Positions 1-12,927 are shown, numbered from the stretch's first letter. The stretch: DNA of 64,000 nucleotides from Gigaspora margarita (GCA_009809945.1 WTPW01000069.1:268931-332930); one strand, 5' to 3'. Translations and numbers: made by a program. Notes: generated by a model from the sequence alone, not told the origin.

Positions 1-172
1 AGGAAGTGAATATCGTGTAACCTTAAATCGTTTTATATGCAGGGTACAATAGTATCTGTTATAGTTATTTTTTATAGGCTAACAACAAAGTAGGTACAAA
101 AAAAAATTAGTCACACGTTTCATAATAAAAATGATCGACATGGCCTCTGCCCTTAAATATTATCGTCATAAC

Positions 173-378
173 CAGTGTTAATTTTTCAATTAAAATTTAC
201 TGTGCGGATACCGCACAATTCATAAACTTTTTCTGTGCGCCAAATATTGAGAAAATGCTTGCAACTTATAAAATGTCAATTATTTCTGTACGGCATCCGC
301 ACATCTACTGAAAAAAGATGTGCGCAAATTTTTGTTTCTGTGCGCTGCGCATAGCGCGCACAGTGAAAATAATCACTG
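173..378. mobile_element. hAT-type MITE, 206 bp
   Basis: The element is flanked on both sides by the same 8-bp sequence GTCATAAC (165-172 and 379-386). Its ends are inverted: CAGTGTTAATTTTT on the left and CAGTGATTATTTTC read inward from the right. The interior repeats GTGCG/CGCAC motifs. An 8-bp duplication with CAGTG ends is the usual mark of the hAT superfamily. It has no coding capacity. Confidence 0.8.
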
Positions 379-502
379 GTCATAACTGATCATGGTTTAA
401 ATTTTCTCACACGGTTTTTGGATATAGCAAATCGAAAACGGCAAAGTGTAATTGAAAATTTTTTTTCATTATTAGAAGAAATCCGTATACTATCTTATAA
501 AA

Positions 503-560
503 ATTTAAGATCAGCATAGGAAATTCCTTCGGAATTCAATTCCCTATGCTGATCTTAAAT
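503..560. repeat. Short perfect hairpin
   Basis: An 18-bp arm at 503-520 (ATTTAAGATCAGCATAGG) pairs exactly with 543-560 across a 22-base loop that itself contains a shorter pairing. It could be a tiny MITE or a structured RNA. The remaining sequence from 561 to about 956 holds nothing I recognise. Confidence 0.6.
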
Positions 561-1821
561 CCTTGACCAAATAAACCCGTTATCAGGTAGTCCTGATAAC
601 TTATTATTAATTCAAATGGGAATTTATTACGGAACATTCCCAATTACGTAATTTTTTTGCACGCAAGCTCAGAATAGGTATTCCTCGATCACGATACATC
701 CAATGTAATTTTCACACGATATTAACATTTTCCCACACAACATACCTTACATAATATTCACGCAATGTCATCATGTGTCACGTCAGAATCCCTACCAGAA
801 TTGGATGAATTGGATAAATGAAAACCATTACTTATACCAAAAAAGGATTTTGCAAAAATCAACATAGGAACATCAAAAAAAGTTGAACGGAAATCATCCC
901 CTACATTTCATGTTACACATTCAACGTGATCGTGCTGGTAAAATATTATCACACATTGACTTTTTATTTATTTCTCGTTCCACATATACAGTACGTACGT
1001 ACGTACAGAGATAATGCGCAAACTGTACGTTGAAATAAATTTTTTAAATTGTCATTATTAATAAAGTGGGAATTTAGACTTTTAATTTCTTGCATAATAC
1101 ACCAAGAATATTGTGTACCATATGGGCGAAAATCTCCAATTTCAGTGATTATTTAATATGAGTGATAAAGTTAAATAAATTCAAGCCTATCATTTATGTG
1201 ATTTAGATGATTATTGAATATTTAATCAGAAATTATAAGAATTTCTTATGAGTCGTTTATGAATTTTTGTATGTATATAACCTGGTTATAAAATTTTGTA
1301 CCTATGTACAGTACTTGATCACTTATAAATTTTAGTACTTTTATACCTAATTATGCACCTGATTACTTATAAATTTTATATGCTTATGATTTGATCGCTT
1401 TGTTACTGTCGTGCCTGAAGTTAGCATTTGCTTGAAGTTGTAACTTCAAGTGCTTGAAGTTGCACTTTGCCTAAAATTACCTGCCAACGCGTGCAAGATG
1501 ATCTAATTTCAGGGACTAATTTCAGTCAAGTGCAATTTGGGCACTTGAAATTATAACTTTAGGCAGTGTCAATTTCAGGCACGACATTACAATTATAATT
1601 TTTAAATATATATTTATATAATAATATTTTAAAAAAAAATTGATAAAATTAAGGCGAATCTGAATTGATGAATTTAATAATTAAAAGATTCAAATGTTTT
1701 AAAGTAGGTAAAATCTATATAAACATTTTTATTTGTAATCAATGCAGTAAGATTTATAAGAAATGATTACTATTTTAACGAGAGATTACATTCATAGTGA
1801 TGATATATATATATATTTATT

Positions 1822-4800
1822 GTGGCGGATCATAATGAAATCCAGATTAAAATGAAATTATAGTATTTGTCACTCGACCCACTTCAACCACATGACGATG
1901 AAATACACATATGGGATCTCGCCTCGCTGCTCACGTGGTCCACAGACAGTTACTAGAATCGTGATCTGCTAATGTATCATTATTTTTGTTCTAATACCTG
2001 GTCTGTTCGATCAGACTAACACAGCAGCCATCTCCAATATCCGGGTTGTCCACCCGGGCTATTAACCACACCTTTATATCAACCTAATTACCAAAGATCT
2101 CCTTCCCAGTGGCGAATGGGTGGGTAACAACCCCTCTACTCTCTTCCTCCATTCCTTATAACCTCATCCTGACCCAACATCTCTCACACAATACCTTATC
2201 CTTATTCATCCTCTATACCCATCACCAATACCTCATACTTTCCCAACACTCACATGCAATACCTTATTCTTACTCAGTACTTATAATAACCATCACTACT
2301 AACTCCTATTTATCCCTCATCAACTCTACGCCAAGGACCTGGTTCACAGTGGTAAATGGATGCCACGTGACAACATCACAGCATCTAACCTTCCTTCCTT
2401 TACAACCATTAGCCACCAAAGCACTCCTCTTCGATATCTGGGTTGTCCACCCGGGTTATCAACCCTATCTGTATGCCAACCTAACTACCAAGATCTCCTT
2501 CTCAGTGGTTGATTAGGAGGTAAGAACCCCTACTCTCTTCCTCTTAAATAGCAATCCCTTATAACTATCCCTTATCCAACCGAACCAACATCTTTCACAC
2601 AATACCTTATTCTTATTCATTCTCTATATCTATCATCAGACTTCAAACTTACTTAACCAAACCAATACCTCCCACACAATATCTCATTCTTACTCATTTC
2701 CCATACTATAATACCCATCATCACCAATAACTCATACCTACCACTCATTAACTTTACGTCAAGAACATGGTTCACGGTAATAGCTGGATGCCACATGACA
2801 ATGTCATGGCAACTAACTCTTAACAACCATCAGCTATCAAAGTACTGTATTCATCTTCGGCATCCGGGTTGTCCACCCAGGCTATCGGTCACACCTATAT
2901 ATCTAACCACTATGATCTCCTTCCTAGTGGTGGGTGGGTGGGTAACAACCCCCACTCTCTTCCTCTAAATAACCATCCCTTATAACCCCTACTAACCTAA
3001 CAAAATCTCTTACACAATACCTTATCATTCTCTATATCTGTTACTAATACCTCAGCCGAACCAATACCTCCATTCATCGACTCTAAGGACCTGGCTCACA
3101 GTGACAAACAGATGCCACATGACAACGTCACGGCATCTAACTCCCAACAACCATCAGTACCACAATATTCATCTTCGACATCTGGGTTGCTACCAACCAC
3201 ACCTGTACATCAACCTAACTACCAAGATCTCTTTCTCAGTAGTGGATGGGTGGGTAACAACCCTAACTCTCTTCCTTTTAAATAACCATCCTTACAAAAC
3301 TATCCCTATATCCAACCAAGCTAACATCTCTTACACAATACCTTATCCTTATTCATTTTCTATATCCGTCACCAATACCTCATACTTACTCGACTGAACC
3401 AATACCTCCTACGCAATACCTCATTCTTACTTATTTCCCATATTCCTAATATCTGTCACCAATATCATATTACCACTCAATCAACTCCATATCAAGGACC
3501 CGGCTCACAGATGCCATGTGACAACGTCACGGCATCTAACTCTTAACAATCATTACTACCAAAGCATCCATCTTCGACATCCGGGTTGTCCTCCTGGGCT
3601 ATCGATCATACCTGTACATTAACCTAACCACCAAGATTTCCTTCCCAATGGTGAGCAGGTGGGTACAACTTCTCTACTCTCTTCTTCCTAATAACCTTCT
3701 CTTATAACGTCATATTACCCAATTGAATCAACATCTCTCACACACCACCTTACGCTTTTCTACTCTCTATACTTCATACTTACTTAACCAAACCAATACC
3801 TTCCACGCAATACCAATTCTTACTCACTTCCTGTGCTCCTAATATCAATCATCAATAACTCATACTTACCACTCATCAACCTACGTCAAGGACTCAGTTC
3901 ATAACAATAAACAGATGCCACGTGACAACGTCACAGCATCTACTTTTCCCTTTCTTACACAACCATCAGCTACCAAAGTCTTCATCTTTGACATCCGGGT
4001 TGCCTACCCGGGCTATCAATCACACCTGTATATCAACCTAATCACCAAGATCTCCTTTCCAATGGTGAGCGGGTGGGTACAACTTTTACACTCTTTTCCT
4101 TAAATGACCTTCCCTTATAACCTCGTACTGACCCACCCGAACCAACATCTCTCATACAATACTTTACGTTTTCCCATTATCTATCTCTGTCACCAATACC
4201 TCATACTTACTCAACCAAACCAATACCTCCCATGCAACACCTCATTCTTACTTACTTCCCATACTCTTAATATCNNTNACCAATAACCCATACCTACCAC
4301 TCATCAACCTACGTCAAGGACTCAGTGTATAACGATAAACAAATGCCACGTGACAACATCANAGCATCTAATTCTTNTCCTTAAACAACCATCAGCTATT
4401 AAAGCATTCATNTTCGATATCCGNGTTGTCCACCCGGGTTATCGACCATACTATAACCAATATCCGCCATAAACACCTCATATTACCCAAACGTCAACTC
4501 TTCATCATGAGCTAAGTCCCAGTCCTGTGACATATGGATGCCTCCTAACTTCATTCACAGTTTTTGCTTTTCCTTCTCTAATACCTGACCTGTTCGACCA
4601 GGCCAACCAGCCACTCAACTTCGATATTCGGGTTGTCNACCCTGGCTATCGAACCTCCCATAAGACCACCGAACCCACAAATACTCCCACCTAGTGGTGG
4701 GTGGGCGGGAACCAACGACAAAGCTAGACTTCCGTCGAGCTAGCAGCAAAAACAAAAGACGAAGAACAATTTCACCTCTTCTCTTAAATAGCCATTTCTC

Positions 4801-5136
4801 ATTACCTCATATTTACACATCCCAATTCAATACATCATCCTTACCCACTTCTCATTCCACTATATCCGTCACCATTACCCACACTCACCAGTCGTCACTT
4901 CTACGTCATGGACCTGGGTCATGGTCTCGTGACAAATGGATGCCATGTGACTTCGTTCACGGCATCTCATAAAATCTCGAAAACTAATTTTTTTTTTGGG
5001 TGCATTTTTTAGGGTTAGGGATTAGGGTTACGGTTAGTTTTAAAAAAAAATTATAATAAACAAGTATTAGTGGGTTTTAGAAGGCTAGCAGGTTAAGTAA
5101 AAAATGTAGATTTCATTTTAAATTATGATCTGTGAC
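1822..5136. mobile_element. 7-bp-TSD element D, 3.3 kb, filled with satellite
   Basis: It is flanked by ATTTATT at 1815-1821 and 5137-5143, and the uninterrupted sequence survives in the paralogous copies near 24470 and 61300. The ends are GTGGCGGATCATAAT and, read inward from the right, GTCACAGATCATAAT. At 4990-5110 it carries, in reverse orientation, the core shared with the small elements at 27535, 52453 and 55711, including TTAGGG-like repeats. Most of the interior (about 1890-4980) is a tandem satellite. No convincing transposase was seen. Confidence 0.75.
1980..4980. repeat. Satellite, about 400-bp unit, 7-8 copies
   Basis: Direct repeats are marked by a CCGGGTTGTCCACCCGGGCTATC-like block beginning near 2038, 2438, 2861, 3180, 3577, 3990, 4418 and 4627. 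In step with it runs a GCCACGTGACAACGTCACGGCATCTAAC-like block near 2360, 2790, 3115, 3515, 3918 and 4345. Units have diverged and contain scattered Ns. Open frames here (such as 2109-2516) are pyrimidine-rich translations of the repeat and are not treated as genes. Confidence 0.8.
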
Positions 5137-5909
5137 ATTTATTAATCGTAAAAAATTCAGAAACTCTACTCGATCCCGCGAATCCCGCGAATCCCGCTCG
5201 GGATTGTTAAAAAAATCGGGATTTGCCCATCACTAGAACTAGTACATCTAGGATTATCAATACGACATCCAATAGCAATTCGTAAAAACTGATCTACGGT
5301 ACGTGATCTCGGGTACTATAGATAAACTAAGCGCAATACGAAAATGTGTACCGAGTTGATGCTCGGATGATCATGTAATAGTTGAAAATCGAACCAAATA
5401 ATCATCATTACTGATTGCAGTTTGCAAAATTGAAAGAAACCAATATGGTATGAATGACCAGATCCAAAATGAGGGTATAAAATACCCAATTAAAAACCGT
5501 GCCGTACCGATTTATTATTATGGGCTAAAAACATAGCGATAACAGGATTTTCACCCAATTGTAGGAGATAATTTTCTGATTTACTCGAATAAAGGTCTCT
5601 TCAGCAATACACTAGCACGTGCTATTTTACAAAAAGGGGTGATTATATGTCAATCACGGATTTTGACTAACATTTAATGAATTATACAAAAATAGAAATG
5701 AAGTTATCAATGCTAAATAAAGAGAAGAATATCTATTTACAAATGTGGGGGGTTAAACTAATCGGGAAATTCGAACCTCTAATGTCACAATTTCGAATTG
5801 TAACGCCATCTACCATACTTTTCTGATCATCTATACCATATTGGTCTGAAAAGGCAACATTAATAATATAGTAATTGTAAAGTTGAACCTTATCAATACA
5901 CTTACACTT

Positions 5910-6757
5910 CAATACACTAAAACGCGAGTCTGCGTCACTATTTGAGCTTATGTCCTGCTTTTTTTTATTAATAATTTTAGAGGTCCCTTGCGAAGCAGGG
6001 ACCTCTATTTAAAATTATTAAAAAAAAAGCACAACATAAGCTCAACTAGTGACGGAGAATTGTGTTTTAGTATATTGCGTGTAGAAAGTTTCTTTAAAAA
6101 GATTCTTTACAATTCTTACCCTCCACCTCCCCCCACCCACCCTTGAAAAAATTCTAACTCGGGCACTGACCCTCGGCTTTTATGTTCTCATGAAAATGAT
6201 CAGGTTACACCAAAATTCAAACACCGACCGACAGGATTCATTTGAACCAAGATCGGGTTCAAATGAACCAAGATCGGGTTCGGATTTTTTTAAACTTCGA
6301 CCAAAAATAGAGGACGGCTTTCGTGTTCCCACGAAAATGATCGGGTTACACGAAAATTAAACTCCGCCGTCCCGGTTTCGGATCGGGTTCATTGAACCAA
6401 GATCGGGTTCATTTGAACCAAGACCGGGTTCAAGAACCAAGATCGGGTTCGAATGAACCTAAGTCGGGTTCATTTGAACCAAAACCGGGTTCATTTGAAC
6501 CAAGACCGAGTTCATTTGAACCAAGACCGGGTTAATTAGAACCAAGACCGGGTTAATTTGAACCAAGACCGGGTTCATTTGAACCAAGACTTGGTTTAAA
6601 AACCAGGATCGTGACCAGATCGGGGCCAAGATTGGATTCTTTTGAACCAAGACCGGGTTTATTTGAACCAAGCACATGTTCATTTATACCTCATTATTGC
6701 CAAATAAAAAAATATTAGAAACCTTCTAGCCCATGGCAATGCCTGGGCATCTAACAC
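5910..6757 (+). mobile_element. Helitron-like repeat, unit 1
   Basis: The unit starts with a long foldback (about 5910-6076: two arms around GGTCCCT...AGGGACC) and continues through a C-rich block and a GAACCAAGACCGGGTTC minisatellite (6225-6690). It ends with a small hairpin (GCCCA...TGGGC near 6730) followed by CTAACACTAG. A 5' TC, a 3' hairpin and a terminal CTAG followed by T are Helitron-like. No Rep/helicase gene is present. The stretch 5236-5909 upstream shows nothing recognisable. Confidence 0.4.
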
Positions 6758-6774
6758 TAGTCAACACCTTCTAA

Positions 6775-7630
6775 GGCATGAATCTCCGTCACTATTTGAG
6801 ATTATGTTACGCTTTTTTTTATATATAGTTAGAGATAGTGAGGTCCCTTAAATTTTGAGGTCCTCATATAAAAAAAATTCTTTAAAAATCTTACCCACCA
6901 CCTCCCCCACTTACCCACCCTTGAAAAAAATTCTAACTTGAGCCCTGACTCTTGAATTTTTTTCAAATTCCAACCAAATATAGTTAGATAGTTAGGACCC
7001 TTGAATTTTTGAGGACCTCATGTAAAAAAATTCTTTAAAAATCTTATCTTACCCTCCACCTTCCCACCCACCCACTTTTGAAACATTCCAACTCGAGCAC
7101 TGACTCTTGAAATTTTTTCAAACTCTGACATAAAATAGAGGTTAGATTTTGTGTTTCCATAAAAATGGTGGGTTATACAAAAATTCAAGCTCCGATGGAT
7201 CAGGTTCAGGATCAGGTCATTTGAACCAGGATTGGGTTTATTTGGACCAAAATTTAGGTAAACCAGGATCGGGTTTATTTGAACCAAGATCAGGTTCAGA
7301 TTTTTTCAAACTCCAACCAAAAATAGAGAACAGATTTCATGTTCTTATAAAAATGATTGGTTATACAAAATTCAAACTCTGCCAGATCAGGTCTAGATCG
7401 GGTTTATTGAACCAATTTGGGTTCATTTGTACCAAGACCAGGTTCAAGAACTAATATTGGGTTCAAATGAACTTAAATTGGGCTTAGTTGAACCAAGACC
7501 AGGTTCAAGAACCAGGATCAGGACCAGATGGGACCAAGATAAGGTTTATTTGACCCAAGACCAGCTATATTTAAAAATAAAAAAATAGAAACCTCAACTT
7601 GGGGCAACGCCTGAGCCCTAACACTAGTCA
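6775..7630 (+). mobile_element. Helitron-like repeat, unit 2 (tandem)
   Basis: It repeats the order of the preceding unit: TCTCCGTCACTATTTGAG start near 6782, the C-rich block twice, the GAACCAAGATCGGG-type minisatellite, and a terminal CTAACACTAG near 7624. It follows unit 1 almost directly. A third partial start lies at 7640-7750, with a degraded foldback arm. Bases 7760-8140 show no feature. Confidence 0.4.
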
Positions 7631-8142
7631 ATACATTATAGCCTGAATGTCAATCACTATTTGAGTTTGTGTTACACCTTTTTTATTAATGATTTTTAAT
7701 AGAGGTCCTTTGGCAAAGCAGAGTGCTCTATTTAAAAATCATTAATTGATAATCTGCCACAAATTGATAGTGGCTACACTAATTAAGTATGACAGAAAAT
7801 CATTATAAAAGTAATTAAATAAGCAATTTTCTGCTTTAAATAAAAATTATACAACTTCAATGTATAACATTAAAATTTTTATAGTTCGATTGTCAAATTG
7901 TAAGATTACTTAATTTTAAAATTTGAAAATTCATTCTAACACCAATTCAATATTTTAGGTGGATAACTTTATTTGAGGTACTATAACTATGAATTTCTAG
8001 CACAATTTCAAATACTAAATAGGCTAAAAAATCATTACTTACTTAATTTTTACAAATTTTATATGGTGCCGATGGCTTTAACTCTGAAATCACATGACTT
8101 TGTTACTTTTCTGTGATACAAGGTAAGCCAATCAAATAGCTC

Positions 8143-9184
8143 TATTTTTTTTTTTTTTTTTTTTTTTTTNNNNNNNNNNNNNNNNNNNNNNNNNNNNNNN
8201 NNNNNNNNNNNNNNNNNNNNNNNNNNNNNNNNNNNNNNNNNNNNNNNNNNNNNNNNNNNNNNNNNNNNNNNNNNNNNNNNNNNNNNNNNNNNNNNNNNNN
8301 NNNNNNNNNNNNNNNNNNNNNNNNNNNNNNNNNNNNNNNNNNNNNNNNNNNNNNNNNNNNNNNNNNNNNNNNNNNNNNNNNNNNNNNNNNNNNNNNNNNN
8401 NNNNNNNNNNNNNNNNNNNNNNNNNNNNNNNNNNNNNNNNNNNNNNNNNNAACTTTGACGGTCTCGCCAGTAACTTTATTAAGAATATTTGATTTAATCT
8501 TATAACATGAATAAGAATACAACTAGCCACACCTGCAACTTTTGGTTGCCTATTTAAGTAGCCACCCGAGGGTCCTACACTAGCTGCCATACCTGCAACC
8601 CGCATACCGGCATTGCCTATTTAAACCCTCTGATCACATGCTATATTAAATACGATTCCTAATCAATAGTTCCGACCCCACCCGGCTGCCTCGAGGGTGC
8701 CCAAATGTAACTGTCGCACTAGGCTGAGTAGACCTAGAAGTCTTTTTCCAATGAACAACCACGTCCCATTTCGTAGTCGTTTCTGGCTTTTTCAGTACCA
8801 ACGCTATGGCTTTACCCATATAATTGCAGTCTGGAACTCCGAACTGCTAGGTACATCCCTTGCCCTTATAAGGTTTGTTCAGATCCCGGCACCAACCTCA
8901 TTTATGGTAGCGCCGTTAGAGATCCTAATCTACCTCCTTATTTGGGACTTCCCAAACGGGTTTCTGTTTTTCTGGTTCCTTGGATTTGCGGTGTAACACA
9001 CTATTGCGCTGAAGCTCCCATTCAAGATGGTGGAACCAAGGTTACAGGTTTCTCACCCAACCGATATGAGCCACAGTTACCGTAACACAGGCCTAATTTT
9101 CGTTATCGTCGTCAGTGGGATTTGAACTTTCAACCTGCCACTTGGGGGGTGACAACCTGGCCACTTCTCTAAATCACCACACCC
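8143..9184 (-). mobile_element. tRNA-headed SINE, copy 1
   Basis: Read on the minus strand from 9184 it begins GGGTGTGG and continues with tRNA-like promoter boxes: an A-box-like stretch near 9165-9150 and a B box AGTTCAAATCCC near 9125. A body of about 730 bases follows, ending at 8451, then the N gap and a poly(A) tail (plus-strand T run 8145-8169). It aligns throughout with copy 2 at 14147. Open frames inside are repeat translations. Confidence 0.75.
8170..8450. other. Assembly gap (281 N)
   Basis: This is a run of N inside the 3' part of the SINE. It abuts a long T homopolymer, so the gap probably reflects failure to assemble the poly(A) tail. Confidence 0.99.
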
Positions 9185-9639
9185 TTATAGATTAGTTTTG
9201 CATTTTATAAATTTTTAAAAGAGGAGTAGCATTTTTTGTAAAGCCATTTTTTGTACAGAGTTAAAGCCATCTGCACTATAGCTTCTTTTTTAATTTTAAG
9301 CTTTTTATAGCTATTTTGACATACTATAACTATCACTTAACTCAAGTTTAAGTAAAACTTTATTATTTTATAATTATTGTTTTCAAATATTGCTTATCTC
9401 TTTTTGATCTTTGTAGCTATTTTTTTTTGTGTCACTTGCTCTTTAAACTTAGCCAAATATATATTTAACCAATTTTTGATTGTGCTTATACCTGGCACAC
9501 CTTCCTTTCCACCTCTTCAGATGCTACAAATTCTTGAAAAGTCTCTTGTGCAGTTAATTAATCATGAGGATTAGTATAGTGCATTATCATATGAGCCTTA
9601 TATAACAACCTGTGCTTTTTTGAAAGCTTATTCACATGG

Positions 9640-10200
9640 ATATATATAAAAATATATACTCATGAAAATGAACTATATTTCATAAAAAGTAAAACTGGAT
9701 TTAGCTTTACCTCCATTAATGAGACTAATATTTTAGTTAGATGGTTTTAAAATTTTTATAGTTGGTAGTGTTTAAAATTCTTATAGTAGGTAAAGACTCT
9801 GTTTGGTTTGTTGATGGTTTTCAAATTCTTATAGCAAAGCAAAGACTATAGTTTGCTAGGTTATTTTTTAAAATTCTCATACTATATTTAGTCGAATGCT
9901 CTTAAAATTCTTATAGCAGGTGAAAACTTTATTTAGTCAGGTTATTTTAAAATTTTTTAGTTAGGAGAAGACTATATTGGTCAACTGATTTTTGAAAGTT
10001 TTTTTTTAATATTGTAAAGAATATAATTAGTTAGATTATTTTTAAATTTTTATAGCTAGTGAAGGTTATTTGGTAATTTTTAAAATTCTCATAACTGGGA
10101 GATTTTTAAAATTTTTAATTGTTGGGCAAAGAAGTAATGGGGTCAGAAAACATTTTTAAAGTTTTTATAATCTTGAATTCATATTCAAAATTATTTTTTT
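9640..10200. repeat. Degenerate tandem repeat, TTTTAAAATTCTTATAG motif
   Basis: A motif close to TTTTAAAATTCTTATAG followed by a GGTGAAGACT-like string recurs about every 60-65 bases from 9735 to 10150. The surrounding 9190-10720 is AT-rich, with no gene I can support; the frame at 9377-9574 has no recognisable family. Confidence 0.5.
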
Positions 10201-10726
10201 TCTTGTAAGCTTGCTCAAAAGTTTCAAAAAAATAAATATATTTATATAAAATAGTTTATTGAATGGTCTACATATTAAAGACTTATTTTTATTAAAACTG
10301 ATTTATAAGTTGTTTTGAAGTTTTTTTTACAGTTGCAACAAATAGAAATATTGAAACAGTTGCTTGATATTTAAAAAGAGAAAAAATTAAGTCAGGTTAA
10401 TTAAGATAAAGTTTTATAAACAAGTGAAAATAATAGTAATATAAAAAAGTTTAAATTATTAGTAAAGAGTGACACATGTCAGACCCATACAATAATATTG
10501 TTATTATGTATAACTAACTTACATATCCATACAATAACTATTAAGTAGAACAAGAAAAAAATAGTTAAATAGTCCCATTTAAAAGTTTTGCAAATATATA
10601 GTATAAATAGTAAATTATAATAAAAAAATATTGGTGAACTTGATAATTCAAAATAGTAAATTTACATATATAAATAAACCTATTAGAAATCATTAATTAA
10701 TGTAGATTATTTACTATTAATTTGTG

Positions 10727-11516
10727 ATGGATCATCAATTAAAAAAAAAGCACAATACAAACTCAAATAGTGATAGACAATCAGATTATAATGTATTGCA
10801 TGTAAAAAATTTCTTTATAAAGTTTCTTTACAATTCTTACCCTCTATCTCCCCACCTACCCACCTTTAAAAAATTCTTAAAAATTCTTATCCTCTACCTC
10901 CCCTGCTCATCCACTCTTGAAAAAATTTTTACTCAGATACTAACCCTTGAAATTTTTTCAAACTCTGATCAAAAATAGAGATCTGATTTTGTGTTCCCAG
11001 AAAATGGATAGGTTATACAAAAAATTCAAACTCTAATGAACTGGGTTCAGATTGGGTTCAAGAACCAAAATTGAGTTCAAATAAACCAAAATCAGATTTA
11101 AATAAACCAATATTGGGTTTACAATATTTAAACTCTAACTAAAAATAAAGGTCATCTTTCGTGTTTTTATGAAACTGATCAGATTACACAAAAATTTAAA
11201 CTCTACCATCCTCAGTTTGGGTTGGGTGCATTGAACCAAGATTGGGTTCATTTGAACCAAAACCAGGTTCATAAACCAAAATTGGGTTCAAATAAACCTA
11301 AGTCAGTTTCACTTAAATCAAAACTGGGTTCATTTAAATCATAACCAGGTACAAGAACCAAGATTGGGCCCAGATCGGGACCAAGATCAGGTTCTTTTAA
11401 ACTACAATTGGGTTTATTTGAACCAAAATTAGGTTTATTTAAACCTCATTACTGCCAAATAAAAAAATTAGAAATCTTCTAGCCCATAGTAATGCCTGCC
11501 TTTAACACTAATCTAC
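10727..11516 (+). mobile_element. Helitron-like repeat, unit 3 (5' truncated)
   Basis: It starts inside the right arm of the foldback seen at 5990-6076, then has the C-rich block, the GAACCAAGATTGGGTTC minisatellite (11035-11450) and a decayed terminus (GCCCATAGTAATGCC, then TTTAACACTAA). It is more AT-rich than the 6-7 kb units, mostly through C-to-T and G-to-A type differences. Confidence 0.45.
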
Positions 11517-11792
11517 TATATTAAGCTCAAATGTCCATCTATCTCGCTATTGACCAACTTGAAAATTTAATGTAGTATGTCCTGTTTACTGAAATGAAGA
11601 TTATTATATTATCATACTTGTTATTATCTTATTGCAGTTAGTGCTCGAACCCAGATAACTCTTTATCTGTAAGGTTGTAATCTCTAACAAAATCTAATAA
11701 CTGGATCCTATTCAAATAAAAGGATAATTATTATATCAAGATAAGATATTTATATTATAATGCATCAATCAAATAAAGTAACTCTATATTTT

Positions 11793-12927
11793 TAATTGAT
11801 GATCTGCTACAAATCAATAGTGTGATCATAATGTAATATAATGCAAATTACTATGTAGATCCTACAATGTAGGAATGATGCTATCTATCTAAGGAAAATG
11901 CTTTTTATATTAAATTAATGTGTTATGGCTACTAAGTAAAAATTGTAGAACTCATCGAGATGAGTCTAATGGTAGTTAGATCATCAAAATCAGTCCAGTA
12001 GTTGCTGAGATACCTTCAAAAAATGATTGGGCAACTATGTAAAGTTTTATGCATATCCGCCAATTTTGGAAATTGCTATTAAAATGCATCTGACCTAGAA
12101 TAGCTTTTGATTGATCGATCTGTTTTGGGCAATTTTACTACCAAAATGTTCATCTCAATGAGACGATTCTAACGCGCCCAAAATCATCAAAATCTAATCA
12201 CTGGATCCTGAAATTATGCAAGATCAGTATTTTTCTGAAGGGGGTGCACTCATGGGTTATTATATGTTTTATATGGGACCCCCCACAGCAAAAGGGTGCA
12301 TTGGGCCAAAAAAAATTTTTTTTATTTTAATTGATTTCTTGAAGAATTAGATTAATAGGAATACAATTTTTATAAAATTACAAAATTAAAATTTTTGTCC
12401 CAATGCACCCTTTTGCTGTAGGGGTCCCCATATATAAAACCCATGAGTGCCCTCCCTTAGAAAAAATACTGATCCTGCATGATCTCAGGATCCAGTGATT
12501 GGATTTTGATGATTTTAGGCTCGTTAGAATCGTCTCATTGAGATGAACATTTTGGTAGTAAAATTGACCAAATAGAATCGATCAATCAAAAGCTATTCAA
12601 GGTCGGATGCATTTTAATAGTGATTTCCAAAATTGGCAGATATGGTAAACAAACCTATTGTTTATATATAGTCAGCCAATCATTTTTCAAAGGTATCTCA
12701 GCAATTACTGTACCAATTTTGATGATCTAACTACTGTTAGACTCATCTCGATGAGCTCTGCAATTTTCACTTAGTAGTTATGATCTATTAACTTAATAAA
12801 AAAATGGGTTCCTTATAGGTGGACATTATCATTCCTATATTTTAAATTTTATATATTAACAAATATAATGATCTGTATCATGTTATACTATGATCACACT
12901 ATCGATTTGTAGCAAATCATCATTTAA
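11793..12927. repeat. Foldback element, 1.1-kb near-perfect palindrome
   Basis: Left arm 11793-12267 and right arm 12436-12927 are inverted copies of one another. Both ends read TGATGATYTGCTACAAATC. The arms share blocks (TCATCTCGATGAG; TGCTGAGATA followed by an ATGATTGG run) with the elements at 35640 and 60060. The centre holds a smaller palindrome (12270-12436). Confidence 0.8.
12270..12436. mobile_element. Small palindromic MITE, GGGGACCCC ends
   Basis: The ends are ATATGGGACCCCCC...GCAAAAGGGTGCAT and the inverted equivalent. The same family occurs at 59581-59740. Here it forms the centre of the 1.1-kb foldback. Confidence 0.65.

Larger units (their letters stand above)
957..5235. mobile_element. 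hAT-type repeat (CGCGGGATC family), copy a, split
   Basis: Bases 957-1821 and 5144-5235 together match the intact copy at 60467-61425. The 3' end reads GGATTTGCCCATCACTA, the inverted terminal repeat of that family. The GC-rich 5' end is missing. The copy is interrupted at 1822-5136 by a later insertion that duplicated 7 bp of it. Confidence 0.75.

Noticed and set aside
2109-2516. 135-codon open frame, and similar ones at 3101, 3915 and 4694
   Set aside because: They lie in the 400-bp satellite, are pyrimidine-rich, and are not conserved in frame between units.
5005-5040. Possible true telomere or chromosome end
   Set aside because: There are only a few degenerate TTAGGG units inside a mobile-element core, with unique sequence on both sides.
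6459-6683. Frame encoding repeated VLVQMNPVLVQ
   Set aside because: It is the translation of the GAACCAAGACCGGGTTC minisatellite inside a dispersed repeat.
8132-8605. 157-codon minus-strand frame
   Set aside because: It consists mainly of the N gap and poly(A) tail plus SINE body.
9095-9184. Possible tRNA gene on the minus strand
   Set aside because: The promoter boxes are tRNA-like but the cloverleaf is not complete, and the sequence continues into a 700-bp repeated body with an A tail, as in the second copy; it is a SINE head.
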